Part shown: positions 31,639-41,272 of the stretch, piece by piece | Layout: each line of letters starts with the position of its first letter | Numbering within the stretch: the stretch's first letter is position 1 | Assembly (NCBI GenBank): GCA_000307305.1 | Contig: DF158882.1 | Span: 485,956 to 549,955, forward strand | DNA: 64,000 bases | DNA from: Enterobacteriaceae bacterium B14 | GTDB taxonomy: Bacteria; Pseudomonadota; Gammaproteobacteria; Enterobacterales; Enterobacteriaceae | Direction: 5' to 3' | Made by a program: the position numbers and the translations under genes | The notes under the pieces: generated by a model | The model's database searches: none | Seen by the model: only the letters and a program-made list of their open reading frames with translations | Told to the model about the DNA's origin: nothing

Positions 31639-32054
31639 TCAGTTCTTGGATGAAGTTCCATCATTTTGAATGATAGTTAATTCTCTCACTTTAATCTCAG
31701 TTGTACCCATTGCTCTGTTTTGGACAACTTCACCTAAAATACGGATTTTAGTGCTAGGTGTTACGTTCTGATTACGCCATCTATTGTCGTTTACTTCAAT
31801 TTTGATAGAACCAGTTTTATCCTGAAACATGTATTCTTGCTTATTAATTGTACCATCACTAGCTGTAAATCACTCTAATGCAATATGAATACCGTCTTCT
31901 CTATTTCGGGCTTTTGCAACGGCAGTCACTGCTAAAACTTGAGATTGTACCGTAGTTTGGATCGGTTTTTCGATCCGTCATTTTGGAATGCGGCAGATGC
32001 GAAAGTAAGAGGTTGTGCAGCAATGATAGGCAATGTAAATATTTTATTTTTCAG
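31639..32054 (-). pseudogene. BOF/YgiW-family periplasmic OB-fold protein, degraded
   Basis: The last 63 codons (MFQDKTGSIKIEVNDNRW to the end) give the OB-fold core of the YgiW/BOF family. Upstream, the same frame reads QTTVQSQVLAVTAVAKARNR but is cut by TGA just after GIHIALE, and the signal peptide (KNKIFTLPIIAAQPLTFASA) lies in another frame and begins with CTG instead of ATG. A lost start, a frameshift and a nonsense codon all point to a pseudogene of about 135 residues. Confidence 0.75.
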
Positions 32055-32323
32055 TGAAATAATAAAATTCCTTTTTGGGGTTTAACGTAATGTATGCATA
32101 TCGAAAAGTGGCTTAGTGGGGTAAAGTAACATAAAGCGTTAGCGCTAATATGGATTGTTTCTTCTATATTGTTTGTCATTATGACAGGCATTAAAAATAT
32201 GCATTTATTAATGCATCAAAGTAAAGAATATCTGAGTCACTCTTTGTGTATTAGACACAGAATATATCGGTTTGTGATGATATAAGGAAACAAGTGACGG
32301 TGTGACATAAGGACAAACGGATA

Positions 32324-32635
32324 ATGGAAACAAACGCAGAACTATTTTTTAGCGAATGGCGTGTGTGCGGTGTGGTTAAAGGTGATTTAGAGGGATTTGT
32401 AAAAGGGAGAAGAAGCCTCTACCACGGTTGTCCTGGCCCCATTCATTTTAGTGATCTGATATTTAAACCCCTCGAACCCATCTCTGTAGAAAAAGTGACT
32501 AACCTATTTTCCGCTCATGACCTGTCCCTTGCTATTGCTAAATATGAGGACAGAGTGACAAAAATCCGAGTTAGGGCAATAGGTAATGAAGCGCAATTAG
32601 ACACACAAGTAGAATGGGTACTGTTTCGTTTATAG
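32324..32635 (+). CDS. Hypothetical protein, 103 residues
   Basis: Starts METNAELFFSEWRVCGVVKG with AAGGA about ten bases before the ATG. No signal peptide or membrane segment. It contains YHGCPGPIHFSDLIFKP in the middle and a basic-acidic C-terminal half ending QVEWVLFRL. The codon pattern looks coding, but I do not recognise the family. It may form a unit with the 43-residue gene 101 bases downstream, which ends at a terminator. Confidence 0.55.
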   Translation: METNAELFFSEWRVCGVVKGDLEGFVKGRRSLYHGCPGPIHFSDLIFKPLEPISVEKVTNLFSAHDLSLAIAKYEDRVTKIRVRAIGNEAQLDTQVEWVLFRL

Positions 32636-32736
32636 GTAAAACAGCGGACTGCTGTCGTGAAGTAAACTTGCTCTGTACATAATGTAGTAACCATGGCTTA
32701 TAATGTTAGCTTACAGATTCACACGGGATACTGAAG

Positions 32737-32868
32737 ATGAGTGACGATATTTTTGATTTTGACATTGATTCAGAATTAGCTAAGGTAGAAGACAAAGTGC
32801 TAAAGAAAGCACACGAAGTACCCGATATTGTTCTAGATGAGGACGATTGTGAAGGGTGTAAGATTTAA
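32737..32868 (+). CDS. Very small acidic protein ending in CEGCKI
   Basis: 43 residues, strongly acidic at both ends (MSDDIFDFDIDSE ... DEDDCEGCKI) with a lysine-rich centre (EDKVLKKAHE). The terminal CxxC could bind zinc or be redox-active. GGGATACTGAAG precedes the ATG, and an intrinsic terminator follows 28 bases after the stop, both supporting a real gene. The family is not recognised. Confidence 0.5.
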   Translation: MSDDIFDFDIDSELAKVEDKVLKKAHEVPDIVLDEDDCEGCKI

Positions 32869-32896
32869 TTATTAAAGTATGTGATAGCGCTACAAT

Positions 32897-32924
32897 AAAT
32901 AAACCACCTAACGGTGGTTTATTT
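32897..32924 (+). terminator. Terminator after the small acidic protein gene
   Basis: Perfect 12-bp stem AAATAAACCACC / GGTGGTTTATTT with a TAAC loop; the T-rich arm serves as the U tract. Confidence 0.8.
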
Positions 32925-33108
32925 ATGCGCAGAAAGTAAGGTGTATAGAATCAAGGTTTATCATAAAGAAATAAAACGATAACCAGTTGAAAATAAAAGG
33001 AATGAATGTTTTGTCGATATTTGTTTCAATTCGCTTTGTGCATTTTATGTTTATTGTGTTGAAAAACTGAATATAAATAACCTAAATTAGATGCAGAAAT
33101 ACCAGTGT

Positions 33109-33777
33109 ATGAGGAATGAGAAGTTGATAAGAATAAGAATCGCTGTTTTAGGGATAGCTGTCATATTGGCTGGTTGTTCTTCGACAAAAGCCCCAAAGCC
33201 TAATCCCAAACTACCGAACTTCGTATTTAAGACGAGTTCTTCTGTTCAGAAAAAAGAAGAAACAAATCATTATCAGTTCGCAAATTATGTTCGTCCTGCA
33301 TCAGCACGCTATGGCGTAGATGAAGCATTGGTGAGATCGATTATTGAAGTTGAGTCTAGTTTTAATCCGACCGCGGTCAGTAAATCAAATGCTATTGGTC
33401 TAATGCAAATCAAGTCGAGTACATCGGGTAAAGATGTTTATCGGCTGAAAGGGCAGCACGGTGAGCCATCACGTAGTGAATTGATGGATCCTAAGACAAA
33501 TATCGATATAGGTACCGCATATTTGAGCATTCTACGCAATCAGCACCTGTCAGGCATTCGTGACCCTAAAACGATGCGTTATGCGATGATTGTTGCTTAT
33601 GCAAATGGAGCTGGTGCGTTATTAAGAACATTCGATAAAGATAGAAGTACTGCGATTGCCAAGATTAACCGTATGTCGCCGGAAGATTTTTATCAGCATG
33701 TTCAAACAAAACATCCTGCACCACAAGCACCTCGCTATTTATTCAAAGTGAATTCCGTTTATACGGCCTCTCGCTGA
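33109..33777 (+). CDS. emtA: Membrane-bound lytic murein transglycosylase (EmtA/MltE type)
   Basis: Lipoprotein that cleaves glycan strands of peptidoglycan. The signal sequence IAVLGIAVILAGC ends in a lipobox whose Cys would be acylated. The SLT domain has the catalytic Glu in IIEVESSFNPTAVSKSNAIG, then LMQIKSSTSGKDVYR, NIDIGTAYLSIL and AYANGAGALLRTF, and ends HPAPQAPRYLFK as in EmtA; some segments also recall MltC. The start is uncertain: ATG at 33091 or 33109, or TTG at 33124, which alone has a ribosome site (GAGGA). All leave the mature protein unchanged. Confidence 0.88.
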   Translation: MRNEKLIRIRIAVLGIAVILAGCSSTKAPKPNPKLPNFVFKTSSSVQKKEETNHYQFANYVRPASARYGVDEALVRSIIEVESSFNPTAVSKSNAIGLMQIKSSTSGKDVYRLKGQHGEPSRSELMDPKTNIDIGTAYLSILRNQHLSGIRDPKTMRYAMIVAYANGAGALLRTFDKDRSTAIAKINRMSPEDFYQHVQTKHPAPQAPRYLFKVNSVYTASR

Positions 33778-33808
33778 TTAGATATAGTGGATGCAAGCTT
33801 AGCTCTAT

Positions 33809-33841
33809 CCACCGTTGTATCTTAGGGTATGACGGTGGTTT
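33809..33841 (+). terminator. Weak terminator after emtA
   Basis: 7-bp stem CCACCGT / ACGGTGG with a 16-base loop, followed by TTTAT, 31 bases after the stop. Confidence 0.4.
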
Positions 33842-33926
33842 ATCTATCAATAAGCGTTCAGCGCACCTTGCATCCCCCAGATGCCTTCTTTAGACTCATC
33901 GCTCTCATTTCCTCAGGCTCGAAACC

Positions 33927-34742
33927 ATGTCTTATCAATGTCCTTTATGTCACCAGCCCTTAATGCGTTTGGAACGAGAGTGGTATTGTCATAACAATCA
34001 CCATTTCGATTTGGCAAAAGAGGGGTATATCAACCTCATGCCCGTTCAGCATAAACACTCGAAACAGCCGGGTGATAGCGTGGAGATGATGCAGGCAAGG
34101 CGAGAGTTCTTGGATAACGGCTATTATCAGCCTCTTCGTGATGAAGTCAGCCAGTGTTTGAATGACCATCTCTCTTTAGATGCCCAAGCATGTCTAGATA
34201 TTGGGTGTGGTGAAGGTTATTACACTGCTGCGGTCGCAAAACAGCTACAGCAGCAGCGCCGTATCGCTATTTATGGTCTAGATATTGCCAAGGTTGCCGT
34301 TAGGTATGCGGCAAAACGCTACCGTCAGGTTGAATTTTGCGTCGCCTCCAGTCATCGGTTGCCTTTCAGTGATGGCTCTCTTGATGGTATTTTGCGAATT
34401 TATGCTCCATGCAAGAATGAAGAACTAGCGAGAACGGTCAAATCGGGTGGGTTTGTGTTGACGGTAGCCCCTGGGCCAAGGCATCTCTACCAACTGAAAG
34501 AGAGTGTTTATGAACACGCTGAGCCACATCTTTATTCGGAAGAGGCCATCCCTGGATTTACGCAACGTAAAGAACAAAAACTCGCGTATATGATGAAGCT
34601 AGAAGGCGCGCAGGCGTTTAATTTACTCCAAATGACCCCGTTTGCTTGGCGGGCATCGCCTGAAGTAAAGGCAAAGCTGTTGTTAGAAGACAGTTTTGAA
34701 TGTGAGACCGATTTCTTGGTCCGGCTTTATCAGCGTGATTAG
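33927..34742 (+). CDS. rlmA: 23S rRNA (guanine(745)-N1)-methyltransferase RlmA
   Basis: Methylates G745 of 23S rRNA with S-adenosylmethionine. 271 residues (E. coli 269). The N-terminal zinc finger is CPLCHQPL ... WYCHNNHHFD (about 5-24), followed by KEGYINLMPVQHKHSKQPGDS. The SAM-binding motif I is LDIGCGEGYYT (about 89-99), with SSHRLPF and the YAPCKNEELAR segment after it. It converges on mntP with only four bases between stop codons, so no room for a separate terminator. Confidence 0.96.
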   Translation: MSYQCPLCHQPLMRLEREWYCHNNHHFDLAKEGYINLMPVQHKHSKQPGDSVEMMQARREFLDNGYYQPLRDEVSQCLNDHLSLDAQACLDIGCGEGYYTAAVAKQLQQQRRIAIYGLDIAKVAVRYAAKRYRQVEFCVASSHRLPFSDGSLDGILRIYAPCKNEELARTVKSGGFVLTVAPGPRHLYQLKESVYEHAEPHLYSEEAIPGFTQRKEQKLAYMMKLEGAQAFNLLQMTPFAWRASPEVKAKLLLEDSFECETDFLVRLYQRD

Positions 34743-34746
34743 ACAG

Positions 34747-35322
34747 TTAAGATAGATAGCCTAGATGCTCTGCAAGGATATTAAAACCGATACCAATCAG
34801 CATGACTCCGCCGAGGATTTCTGCGCGTTTGCCCAACAGTGGGCCAATATAACGCCCTAGCAGCATCCCTATCGTTACCATGAGCATGGTGGCAAGGCCG
34901 ATAGCCATTGCTGTATGCACGATGTTCACCTGTAAAAAAGCGAGCGTTACGCCAACCGCCATCGCATCTAAACTGGTTGCTACTGCTGTTGTGGCTAAAA
35001 CCCAAAATGAGTGACGGTGGTTTTGCTGTTGCTCTTCTTTTTCTTCAGGGGCTTTATAGCCTTCAAAAATCATCATTCCGCCTAAAACAGTCAATAGACT
35101 GAAAGCGACCCAATGGTCCCACTGAATAATATATTGGCTCGCGGCAAGACCTAAAGCCCAGCCGATAATTGGCGTAATTGCTTCAATAGAACCAAAGATT
35201 AATCCGGTACGGAATGCTTCACGAATGTGGGGGTTTTTTAGAGCGGCTCCTTTACCAATTGATGCGGCAAAGGCGTCCATAGACATGCCAAAAGCGAGAA
35301 TAAGTGTTGCAGAAAGATTCAT
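34747..35322 (-). CDS. mntP: Manganese exporter MntP
   Basis: Inner-membrane Mn(II) efflux pump. 191 residues from the second of two adjacent ATGs (35325 and 35322), which gives the family N-terminus [21 protein letters not shown]. Six membrane segments in two repeats: the acidic motifs [14 protein letters not shown] (about 12-25) and [15 protein letters not shown] (about 119-133) carry the transport Asp residues. The frame is open 39 codons further upstream only because it runs through the riboswitch. It converges on rlmA as in E. coli. Confidence 0.95.
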   Translation of the reverse strand: MNLSATLILAFGMSMDAFAASIGKGAALKNPHIREAFRTGLIFGSIEAITPIIGWALGLAASQYIIQWDHWVAFSLLTVLGGMMIFEGYKAPEEKEEQQQNHRHSFWVLATTAVATSLDAMAVGVTLAFLQVNIVHTAMAIGLATMLMVTIGMLLGRYIGPLLGKRAEILGGVMLIGIGFNILAEHLGYLS

Positions 35323-35394
35323 CATTAAAGCCTCGGGGTGGGTAGATCCATATACACGTTCAACTTGCCCCCAACCATGCAGCAAAAAAACGTG

Positions 35395-35545
35395 TCTATG
35401 GTCTCGCCTACCTTTCGGTTGCCCGCACCACGGTGAACACAAGAATTCTACCGAGTATGTTGATACGAGCGCCTCTGCATTTCATATTGATAAACTTGTG
35501 TCGATAAGTGGTATCAATAACAGAGACCGGCTACTCCCCAATGAC
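35395..35545 (-). promoter_or_regulatory. yybP-ykoY manganese riboswitch in the mntP leader
   Basis: On the minus strand the leader opens with GGGGAGTAGCCGG (from about 35539), the invariant 5' element of the yybP-ykoY class, and later has GCGGGCAACCGAAAGGTAGG then CGAGACCA (about 35400-35427). E. coli mntP is controlled by this Mn(II)-sensing riboswitch. The mntP start lies about 75 bases downstream. A T-rich run (minus-strand CGTTTTTTTGC, near 35380) may belong to the expression platform. Confidence 0.88.
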
Positions 35546-35570
35546 GGTGTTATGCTAACATCGCAGTGAA

Positions 35571-35924
35571 ATGAATATCAAGCGATTAATTTTTGTCTTA
35601 TTATATGATATTGATAACTATTTATATTCTTGATTGCTAATTTATTGCCAATAAAAACTTATTAAATGAGTGGTTTTGCGCTTAAATCCAATATTTGAGC
35701 ATCTATTCGAGCGCACATTTTCCTGATAGGATAGCCGCCTTAATCGTTAATAAGGAGTTAAAGGCTCTAGCCTCTATATGGACTGTCACCGAAGTCACTC
35801 ACATCGTTTTTCTGTTCACTATTACCCACGCGATCATTTTCTTATGCAGCTTATTGGCTTCATAAAGGCAGCTTTTTGCCATTATTTTTTATCTCACCGC
35901 TATTCACTTATTCGGAGTCTATAG
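35571..35924. other. Intergenic region between mntP leader and yoaE
   Basis: About 350 bases holding the promoters of the divergent mntP transcript and yoaE. There is no gene. AAGGAG at 35752-35757 precedes no open frame of note, and the yoaE leader appears long. Confidence 0.4.
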
Positions 35925-37484
35925 ATGGAATTTTTAATGGATCCCTCTATTTGGATCGGATTAGTCACGTTAATTGTCCTTGAAATTGTACTGGGTATTG
36001 ATAACTTAGTTTTTATTGCGATTTTGGCAGAAAAACTTCCGCCGAAAGAGCGCGATAAAGCGCGTATTCTGGGATTAACTCTCGCATTAGTGATGCGTTT
36101 AATCATGCTCGCGACGATTTCATGGGTCGTTACGCTAACAAAGCCTCTGTTTAGTGTTTGGGGATTTGGATTCTCGGGCAGAGAGTTAATTATGTTGCTT
36201 GGGGGGCTATTTCTACTATTTAAAGCTACCACAGAGCTACATGAACGACTCGAAGGGCATATATCCAGTGGCAGCAACGGTAAGGCACATGCCGGGTTTT
36301 GGATCGTTGTTACTCAAATTGTCGTATTAGATGCGGTGTTCTCTTTGGACTCCGTCATTACGGCGATAGGCATGGTCAATAATCTATGGATTATGATCGC
36401 GGCAGTCATTATCGCGATGGGCGTCATGCTGCTTGCCTCTAAGGCGCTAACCAACTTCGTTAATACTCACCCTACAGTGGTCGTGCTTTGCTTGAGCTTC
36501 TTACTGATGATTGGCTTAAGCTTGGTGGCTGAAGGATTTGGGTTCCATTTACCGAAAGGCTATTTATATGCTGCGATTGGTTTCTCCATCCTTATTGAGC
36601 TATTTAACCAGATTGCACACCGTAACTTCGTCAAACATGAACAACGTCGTCCACTGCGTGAGCGTACCGCAGAGACAATAATGCGCATGATGGGGGGGCG
36701 TAATAAGCAGGGCAGCGATGAGAAAATAGCTGAAACTGACACCTCTGAGCAGACCTTTGCGGCAGAGGAACGTTACATGATCAGCGGTGTACTAACGCTA
36801 GCCTCACGAACGTTAAGAACGATTATGACACCGCGTAATGATATTTCTTGGATCAATTGCCACAGCTCATCCGATGAAATCCGCGAATTGTTATTAGAGA
36901 CGCCGCATAGCTTATTCCCTATTTGCATGGATTCATTAGATGATGTGATTGGTGTGATGCGGGCAAAAGATGTTCTTATCGCCTTAGAAGATGAGCGTTC
37001 TTTCACTGAGATCGCCGCAGAATCACCGCCGGTCATCGTTGCTGAAAGCATGGATGTGATTAATCTGCTAGATGTTCTACGCCATGCGAAAGGGCGTTTG
37101 GTGATGGTCAGCGATGAGTTTGGTTCTATCCAAGGGGTAGTGACGCCATTGGATGTGCTAGAAGCCATTGCCGGGGAGTTTCCTGATGAAGATGAAACCC
37201 CAGACATTATCAGTGAAGGTGACGGTTGGTTGGTCAAAGGTGGGACAGATCTGCACGCACTAGAACAAGAGCTCGATAGCTATAACCTAGTTAATCCAGT
37301 AGCAAACTATGCATCGTTAGCCGGTCTTTTGCTGTCACATAGTGAAAAGCTGCCTACTGCGGGTGAAATTATCGAAATAGATGGTTTCAGATTCGAAGTG
37401 CTGGAGATCGCCGATTACCGTATTGAGCTAGTCAGAATTACTCGTATTAGCACGGATGATATGAAGGAAGAGAGCGAAGACTAA
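35925..37484 (+). CDS. yoaE: TerC-family membrane protein with CBS and CorC-like domains (YoaE)
   Basis: 519 residues (E. coli YoaE 518). Residues about 1-235 are a TerC domain with seven or so membrane segments and the motifs [11 protein letters not shown] (about 20-30) and [12 protein letters not shown], whose acidic residues suggest cation handling. A CBS pair (about 300-420) and a C-terminal CorC/HlyC domain (about 430-510, [18 protein letters not shown]) follow. The function is not established; TerC relatives such as Alx and the adjacent mntP point to metal homeostasis, possibly manganese. Confidence 0.93.
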   Translation: MEFLMDPSIWIGLVTLIVLEIVLGIDNLVFIAILAEKLPPKERDKARILGLTLALVMRLIMLATISWVVTLTKPLFSVWGFGFSGRELIMLLGGLFLLFKATTELHERLEGHISSGSNGKAHAGFWIVVTQIVVLDAVFSLDSVITAIGMVNNLWIMIAAVIIAMGVMLLASKALTNFVNTHPTVVVLCLSFLLMIGLSLVAEGFGFHLPKGYLYAAIGFSILIELFNQIAHRNFVKHEQRRPLRERTAETIMRMMGGRNKQGSDEKIAETDTSEQTFAAEERYMISGVLTLASRTLRTIMTPRNDISWINCHSSSDEIRELLLETPHSLFPICMDSLDDVIGVMRAKDVLIALEDERSFTEIAAESPPVIVAESMDVINLLDVLRHAKGRLVMVSDEFGSIQGVVTPLDVLEAIAGEFPDEDETPDIISEGDGWLVKGGTDLHALEQELDSYNLVNPVANYASLAGLLLSHSEKLPTAGEIIEIDGFRFEVLEIADYRIELVRITRISTDDMKEESED

Positions 37485-37504
37485 TCTGTTTGTTGTCTGG
37501 CGAT

Positions 37505-37540
37505 AAAACGCGCTTAGAGATTATCTAAGCGCGTTTTTTT
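37505..37540. terminator. Terminator between yoaE and the HAD phosphatase gene
   Basis: 14-bp perfect stem AAAACGCGCTTAGA / TCTAAGCGCGTTTT with loop GATTA, followed by TTT on the plus strand and preceded by an A run, so usable in both directions. Confidence 0.9.
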
Positions 37541-38201
37541 ATATCTTAACTGACCAGTTTATACAGGGCCATCCTTTTGCCTGCGCATGAGGTTTAAGCC
37601 GGTCATCAGGATTGACTGCAATGGCATGTTCGGCTAATTCGAGTAAAGGAAGATCGTTAATTGAGTCACTGTATGCATAACTGCCTGAAAGTGAAATATC
37701 GGGGTGTTGTGCCAGCCACTGTTGTACACGGGTCACCTTGCCTTGTTGATAGCTGAAAGTGCCATAAGGCTTTCCTGTGTAATAATCTCCTTCGGTCTCT
37801 AGCAGAATCGCGATGGCGTGCTTAACCCCGAGATAAGCCGCGATAGGGCGGACTAAGTTTTCTGCGGAAGCAGAAATAATCACTACCACATCACCACGCT
37901 GTTGATGCCAGCTCAGTTTTTCTCTTGCTTGCGGATAGAGTACGGGCGCAATAGATTGCTCGATAAACTCATTGATCCAAACATTGGTCGAGATGATGGA
38001 GTGCGTTAATAACGGCTTTAGTGTTAGTTCAATGTAAGCAGACATCGACATGCTGCCCTTGGCATACTCTTCCATTAATGCCCGTTCCTGTTCTCGCAAG
38101 GCGAGTGGTGCAATACCGCGCTGGATTAACCAATTGAGCCATAGGCTGGAACAGTCTCCGGCAATCAAGGTTTCATCAAGATCAAAGAGGGCAAGCGCCA
38201 T
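37539..38201 (-). CDS. HAD-IB family phosphatase
   Basis: 220 residues from the ATG at 38201 (MALALFDLDETL); a start ten codons earlier is possible. Motif I is FDLDETLIAGD (nucleophile Asp8), motif II the serine in VVIISASAENL (about 92-102), a conserved Lys in YQQGKVTRV, and motif III YSDSINDLPLL. The helical cap (about 20-80) and overall pattern match SerB/CicA-like HAD-IB enzymes, which hydrolyse phosphomonoesters. Substrate unknown. Its position next to sdaA (serine deaminase) could suggest a serine link but is not proof. Confidence 0.88.
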   Translation of the reverse strand: MALALFDLDETLIAGDCSSLWLNWLIQRGIAPLALREQERALMEEYAKGSMSMSAYIELTLKPLLTHSIISTNVWINEFIEQSIAPVLYPQAREKLSWHQQRGDVVVIISASAENLVRPIAAYLGVKHAIAILLETEGDYYTGKPYGTFSYQQGKVTRVQQWLAQHPDISLSGSYAYSDSINDLPLLELAEHAIAVNPDDRLKPHAQAKGWPCINWSVKI

Positions 38202-38373
38202 GACAAATCGTCCTATTACGTTTTGCACCAATTTTAAAGGAAAAATGTGTCTGAATCATGACAGTGATTGGCATTTAGATAAGGGGACATCTAAACAGGA
38301 GCAGTGTGTTGATATGGGGGGATTTGGCGCTGCAATATCAGCTACAACGCCAAATAGCCTTCAAACTATCGTT

Positions 38374-39738
38374 TTAATCACACTGTATTTTTATCGCTAA
38401 GCCACCGCGAGAAGTTTCACGGTATTTAGCATTCATATCTTTGCCCGTTTCATACATTGTCTCAATCACTTTATCGAGAGAGACACTTGGGTCGCTAGTG
38501 CGGCGTAGAGCCATACGTGAGGCATTGATAGCCTTAACTGAAGCAATAGCATTACGTTCGATACAAGGAACTTGAACCTGCCCTGCAACAGGGTCACAGG
38601 TTAGCCCTAGATTGTGTTCCATCCCAATTTCTGCTGCGACACAAACACACTCAGGGCTACCACCAAGGATCTCTGTTAGGCCAGCCGCAGCCATTGAACA
38701 GGCCACCCCGACTTCACCTTGGCAACCCACTTCTGCACCGGAAATAGACGCATTCATTTTATACAGGGAGCCAATAACGCCAGAGGCCATGAAGTAGCGA
38801 ATATAGATATCTGGGCTGACAGAGGCAATAAACTGGTCGTAATAAGCAAGAACCGCAGGGACAATGCCACAAGCCCCATTTGTTGGCGCCGTTACGACTC
38901 TCCCTCCGGCCGCATTTTCTTCGTTAACGGCAAGAGCAAACATATTTACCCAATCAATCACAGCCATTGGGTCAGTGTTATTTTTATTGCTTGAGACCAG
39001 CATGCGGCGTAGTGCTGCGGCGCGGCGCGGAACACGCAGAGGGCCAGGGAGAACACCTTCTGTGTTAATGCCTCGGTCAATACAGGCTTTCATTGTTTGC
39101 CATACATCGGCAAAGTATTTTTCAATTTCCTCTTTGCTATGCAGAGCTAATTCGTTCTGCATGACAAGGCCAGAGAGAGAAAGCCCGCTGGTTTTGCAGT
39201 GTTCGAGCAAATCCGACGCAGAGCGATAAGGATAAGGGACAGAAACTGTCTGCTCCTCTTCTTTGCCGAAGTGTTCTTCATCGACGATAAACCCACCGCC
39301 GATAGAGTAATACGTATTGCTGTAAACCTCTTTATTCCCTGAAAAAGCATGAATCGTCATGCCATTTTCATGCAAAGGAAGGTTATCGTTGCTAAATACC
39401 ATACCGCCATCGCGAGGAAAATCGACTTCATGTTGCCCTTGCGCGAGTAATAGGCGCTGACGCTCTTCAACGTCACGGATAAAACTCGGGATAGCGTCTA
39501 TATCTACGGTATCTGGCATATTTCCAGCTAAGCCCATAATAATAGCGATATCAGTATGGTGGCCTTTTCCTGTTAAGGAGAGTGAGCCGTAAACATCAAC
39601 AGCAATGCGGGTAATAGAGGAGAGCAGGTTTTTATTGATAAGGTCATCAATAAATAACTTACCTGCTTTCATTGGCCCAACCGTGTGAGAGCTAGATGGG
39701 CCGATACCGATTTTGAACATGTCAAAAACGCTGATCAC
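38374..39738 (-). CDS. sdaA: L-serine dehydratase (deaminase), 4Fe-4S type
   Basis: Converts L-serine to pyruvate and ammonia. 454 residues, the length of E. coli SdaA. The start is GTG with AAGGAG six bases upstream. N-terminal MISVFDMFKIGIGPSSSHTVGPM is diagnostic. The cluster ligands are the cysteines in SGAEVGCQGEVGVACSMA and NLGLTCDPVAGQVQVPCIERN. The alpha-chain motif TAPTNGACGIVPAVL (about 280-294) binds substrate. It lies 254 bases from an sdaC-like serine transporter on the same strand; a terminator separates them. Confidence 0.96.
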   Translation of the reverse strand: MISVFDMFKIGIGPSSSHTVGPMKAGKLFIDDLINKNLLSSITRIAVDVYGSLSLTGKGHHTDIAIIMGLAGNMPDTVDIDAIPSFIRDVEERQRLLLAQGQHEVDFPRDGGMVFSNDNLPLHENGMTIHAFSGNKEVYSNTYYSIGGGFIVDEEHFGKEEEQTVSVPYPYRSASDLLEHCKTSGLSLSGLVMQNELALHSKEEIEKYFADVWQTMKACIDRGINTEGVLPGPLRVPRRAAALRRMLVSSNKNNTDPMAVIDWVNMFALAVNEENAAGGRVVTAPTNGACGIVPAVLAYYDQFIASVSPDIYIRYFMASGVIGSLYKMNASISGAEVGCQGEVGVACSMAAAGLTEILGGSPECVCVAAEIGMEHNLGLTCDPVAGQVQVPCIERNAIASVKAINASRMALRRTSDPSVSLDKVIETMYETGKDMNAKYRETSRGGLAIKIQCD

Positions 39739-39948
39739 GCGAAACTCCTTAAAACTGGATATGTTCTGAGGCGCTGCCTCAGAATGTCACTTTAGAAACG
39801 ATAGTGATAATTTGGAGGATATGCTGCTGGTTAAAGGTAACAACAAGCTTTTTTGCATAAAAAATACTTATGCCAAATTATAGTTTTATCACGAAGAAAA
39901 AGCATGTTGTTTCCCTCAAAAAATACCCAGAGTGTGAAACTATTAAAT

Positions 39949-39980
39949 GGTGTATAGCCTAGGTTATTCGGCTATACACC
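39949..39980 (-). terminator. Terminator of the sdaC-like gene
   Basis: 11-bp perfect stem GGTGTATAGCC / GGCTATACACC with a 10-base loop, 12 bases beyond the stop of the minus-strand transporter gene. Confidence 0.75.
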
Positions 39981-39991
39981 TTCGTTTTAAA

Positions 39992-41272
39992 TTAAAAAGA
40001 GAGACAGAGTTTGTAGATAGTAGAAGAGATAGCAATCAAGCCCATAATCGTCACAAACACATTACCAAACTTACCTCGATATTTTTGCATGGCTGGAATT
40101 TTGCGGATGGCATACATCGGCATAATAAATAGGATCATCGCAATGATAGGGCCACCCAGCGATTCGATCATATCGAGAACACTTGGGTTTAAGGTCGCAA
40201 CCACCCATAGAGTAACAAGAAAGAACAGGGCAATAGATTTTCCAATAATATTGTTATTTATTGGTAAGTTGGCCCCACGAGAAATTTTCACTACTAGCCC
40301 GTGTAGCCCTTCGCGAGCACCAAGGTAGTGACCAAAGAAAGAGCTGCCAATCGCTAAGAAAGCAATCAATGGGCCGAGATAAGAGATATAAGGGCTTTCA
40401 AATTTGTTTGCCAGATAAGAGAGAATAGAGATGTTCTCTATTTTCGCCTGTTGCAAGTCTGCTGGCGTCAGGCTCAATACGCAGCTAAAAACGAACAGCA
40501 TTACAAAGGCCATTAACAGCGTTGATGTTCTCTTCAACGTCCTGCTTGCATAGATTTCTGCTTCGCTTGCGCCATATTCACGTTGCTGAGACAGGGCAAA
40601 AGATGAAATAGCAGGAGAGTGGTTAAAAGAAAACACCAAGACAGGGATCGTTAACCAAATGGTTGAGGTGAAATCCATTGCACTAGGGAACTCACTCAGC
40701 ATTGACGTGTTCCATTCTGGAATAAGAAACACAGATAGAATGAGGAGAATACCGCTAAGTGGGTATACCAGCCACTCAGTGACTTTCAGCATAAGCTTCT
40801 CACCAACTAACATGACAGACATCATGGCAACGATGAGCACAATAGAAAGGAGTGCTCTGTTTGGTGAAGGTAATTGCAACTGATTAACAATGAAAGAGTC
40901 GACGGTATTGGTTATGCCTACGCCGTAAATAAGTAAAATAGGATAGATAGCGAAGAAGTAGAGCAGGGTAATGAGCATACCTGCTGTTTTGCCAAAATGC
41001 TCTTCAACCACTTCAGTCACATCACTGCCTGGTTTGGAGGATGAGAGAACAAAGCGGCACAGTCCTTGGTGAGCGAGATAAGTCATTGGTCCGATAATAA
41101 TCGCAATAAAGACCAGAGGCCAAAAACCCCCCATCCCAGCATTGATCGGTAGAAAGAGAACACCTGCACCGACCGCGGTACCAAAAAGCCCCATGACCCA
41201 CGATGTATCAAATTTAGACCACCGCTTCATAGTGGATTGCTCTAGTGGTATCGCATTTGATTGAGATTTCAT
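39992..41272 (-). CDS. sdaC: Serine/H+ symporter, SdaC family
   Basis: 426 residues from the ATG at 41272 ([20 protein letters not shown]), with GGAT upstream; the frame is open 22 codons further. HAAAP-family transporter with about 11 membrane segments. Signature segments: [19 protein letters not shown] (about 30-48), [40 protein letters not shown], and [25 protein letters not shown] near the end. Closest in my memory to E. coli SdaC; TdcC or DlsT are less likely. Neighbouring sdaA suggests uptake and deamination of serine. A CRP-type site lies upstream. Confidence 0.87.
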   Translation of the reverse strand: MKSQSNAIPLEQSTMKRWSKFDTSWVMGLFGTAVGAGVLFLPINAGMGGFWPLVFIAIIIGPMTYLAHQGLCRFVLSSSKPGSDVTEVVEEHFGKTAGMLITLLYFFAIYPILLIYGVGITNTVDSFIVNQLQLPSPNRALLSIVLIVAMMSVMLVGEKLMLKVTEWLVYPLSGILLILSVFLIPEWNTSMLSEFPSAMDFTSTIWLTIPVLVFSFNHSPAISSFALSQQREYGASEAEIYASRTLKRTSTLLMAFVMLFVFSCVLSLTPADLQQAKIENISILSYLANKFESPYISYLGPLIAFLAIGSSFFGHYLGAREGLHGLVVKISRGANLPINNNIIGKSIALFFLVTLWVVATLNPSVLDMIESLGGPIIAMILFIMPMYAIRKIPAMQKYRGKFGNVFVTIMGLIAISSTIYKLCLSF

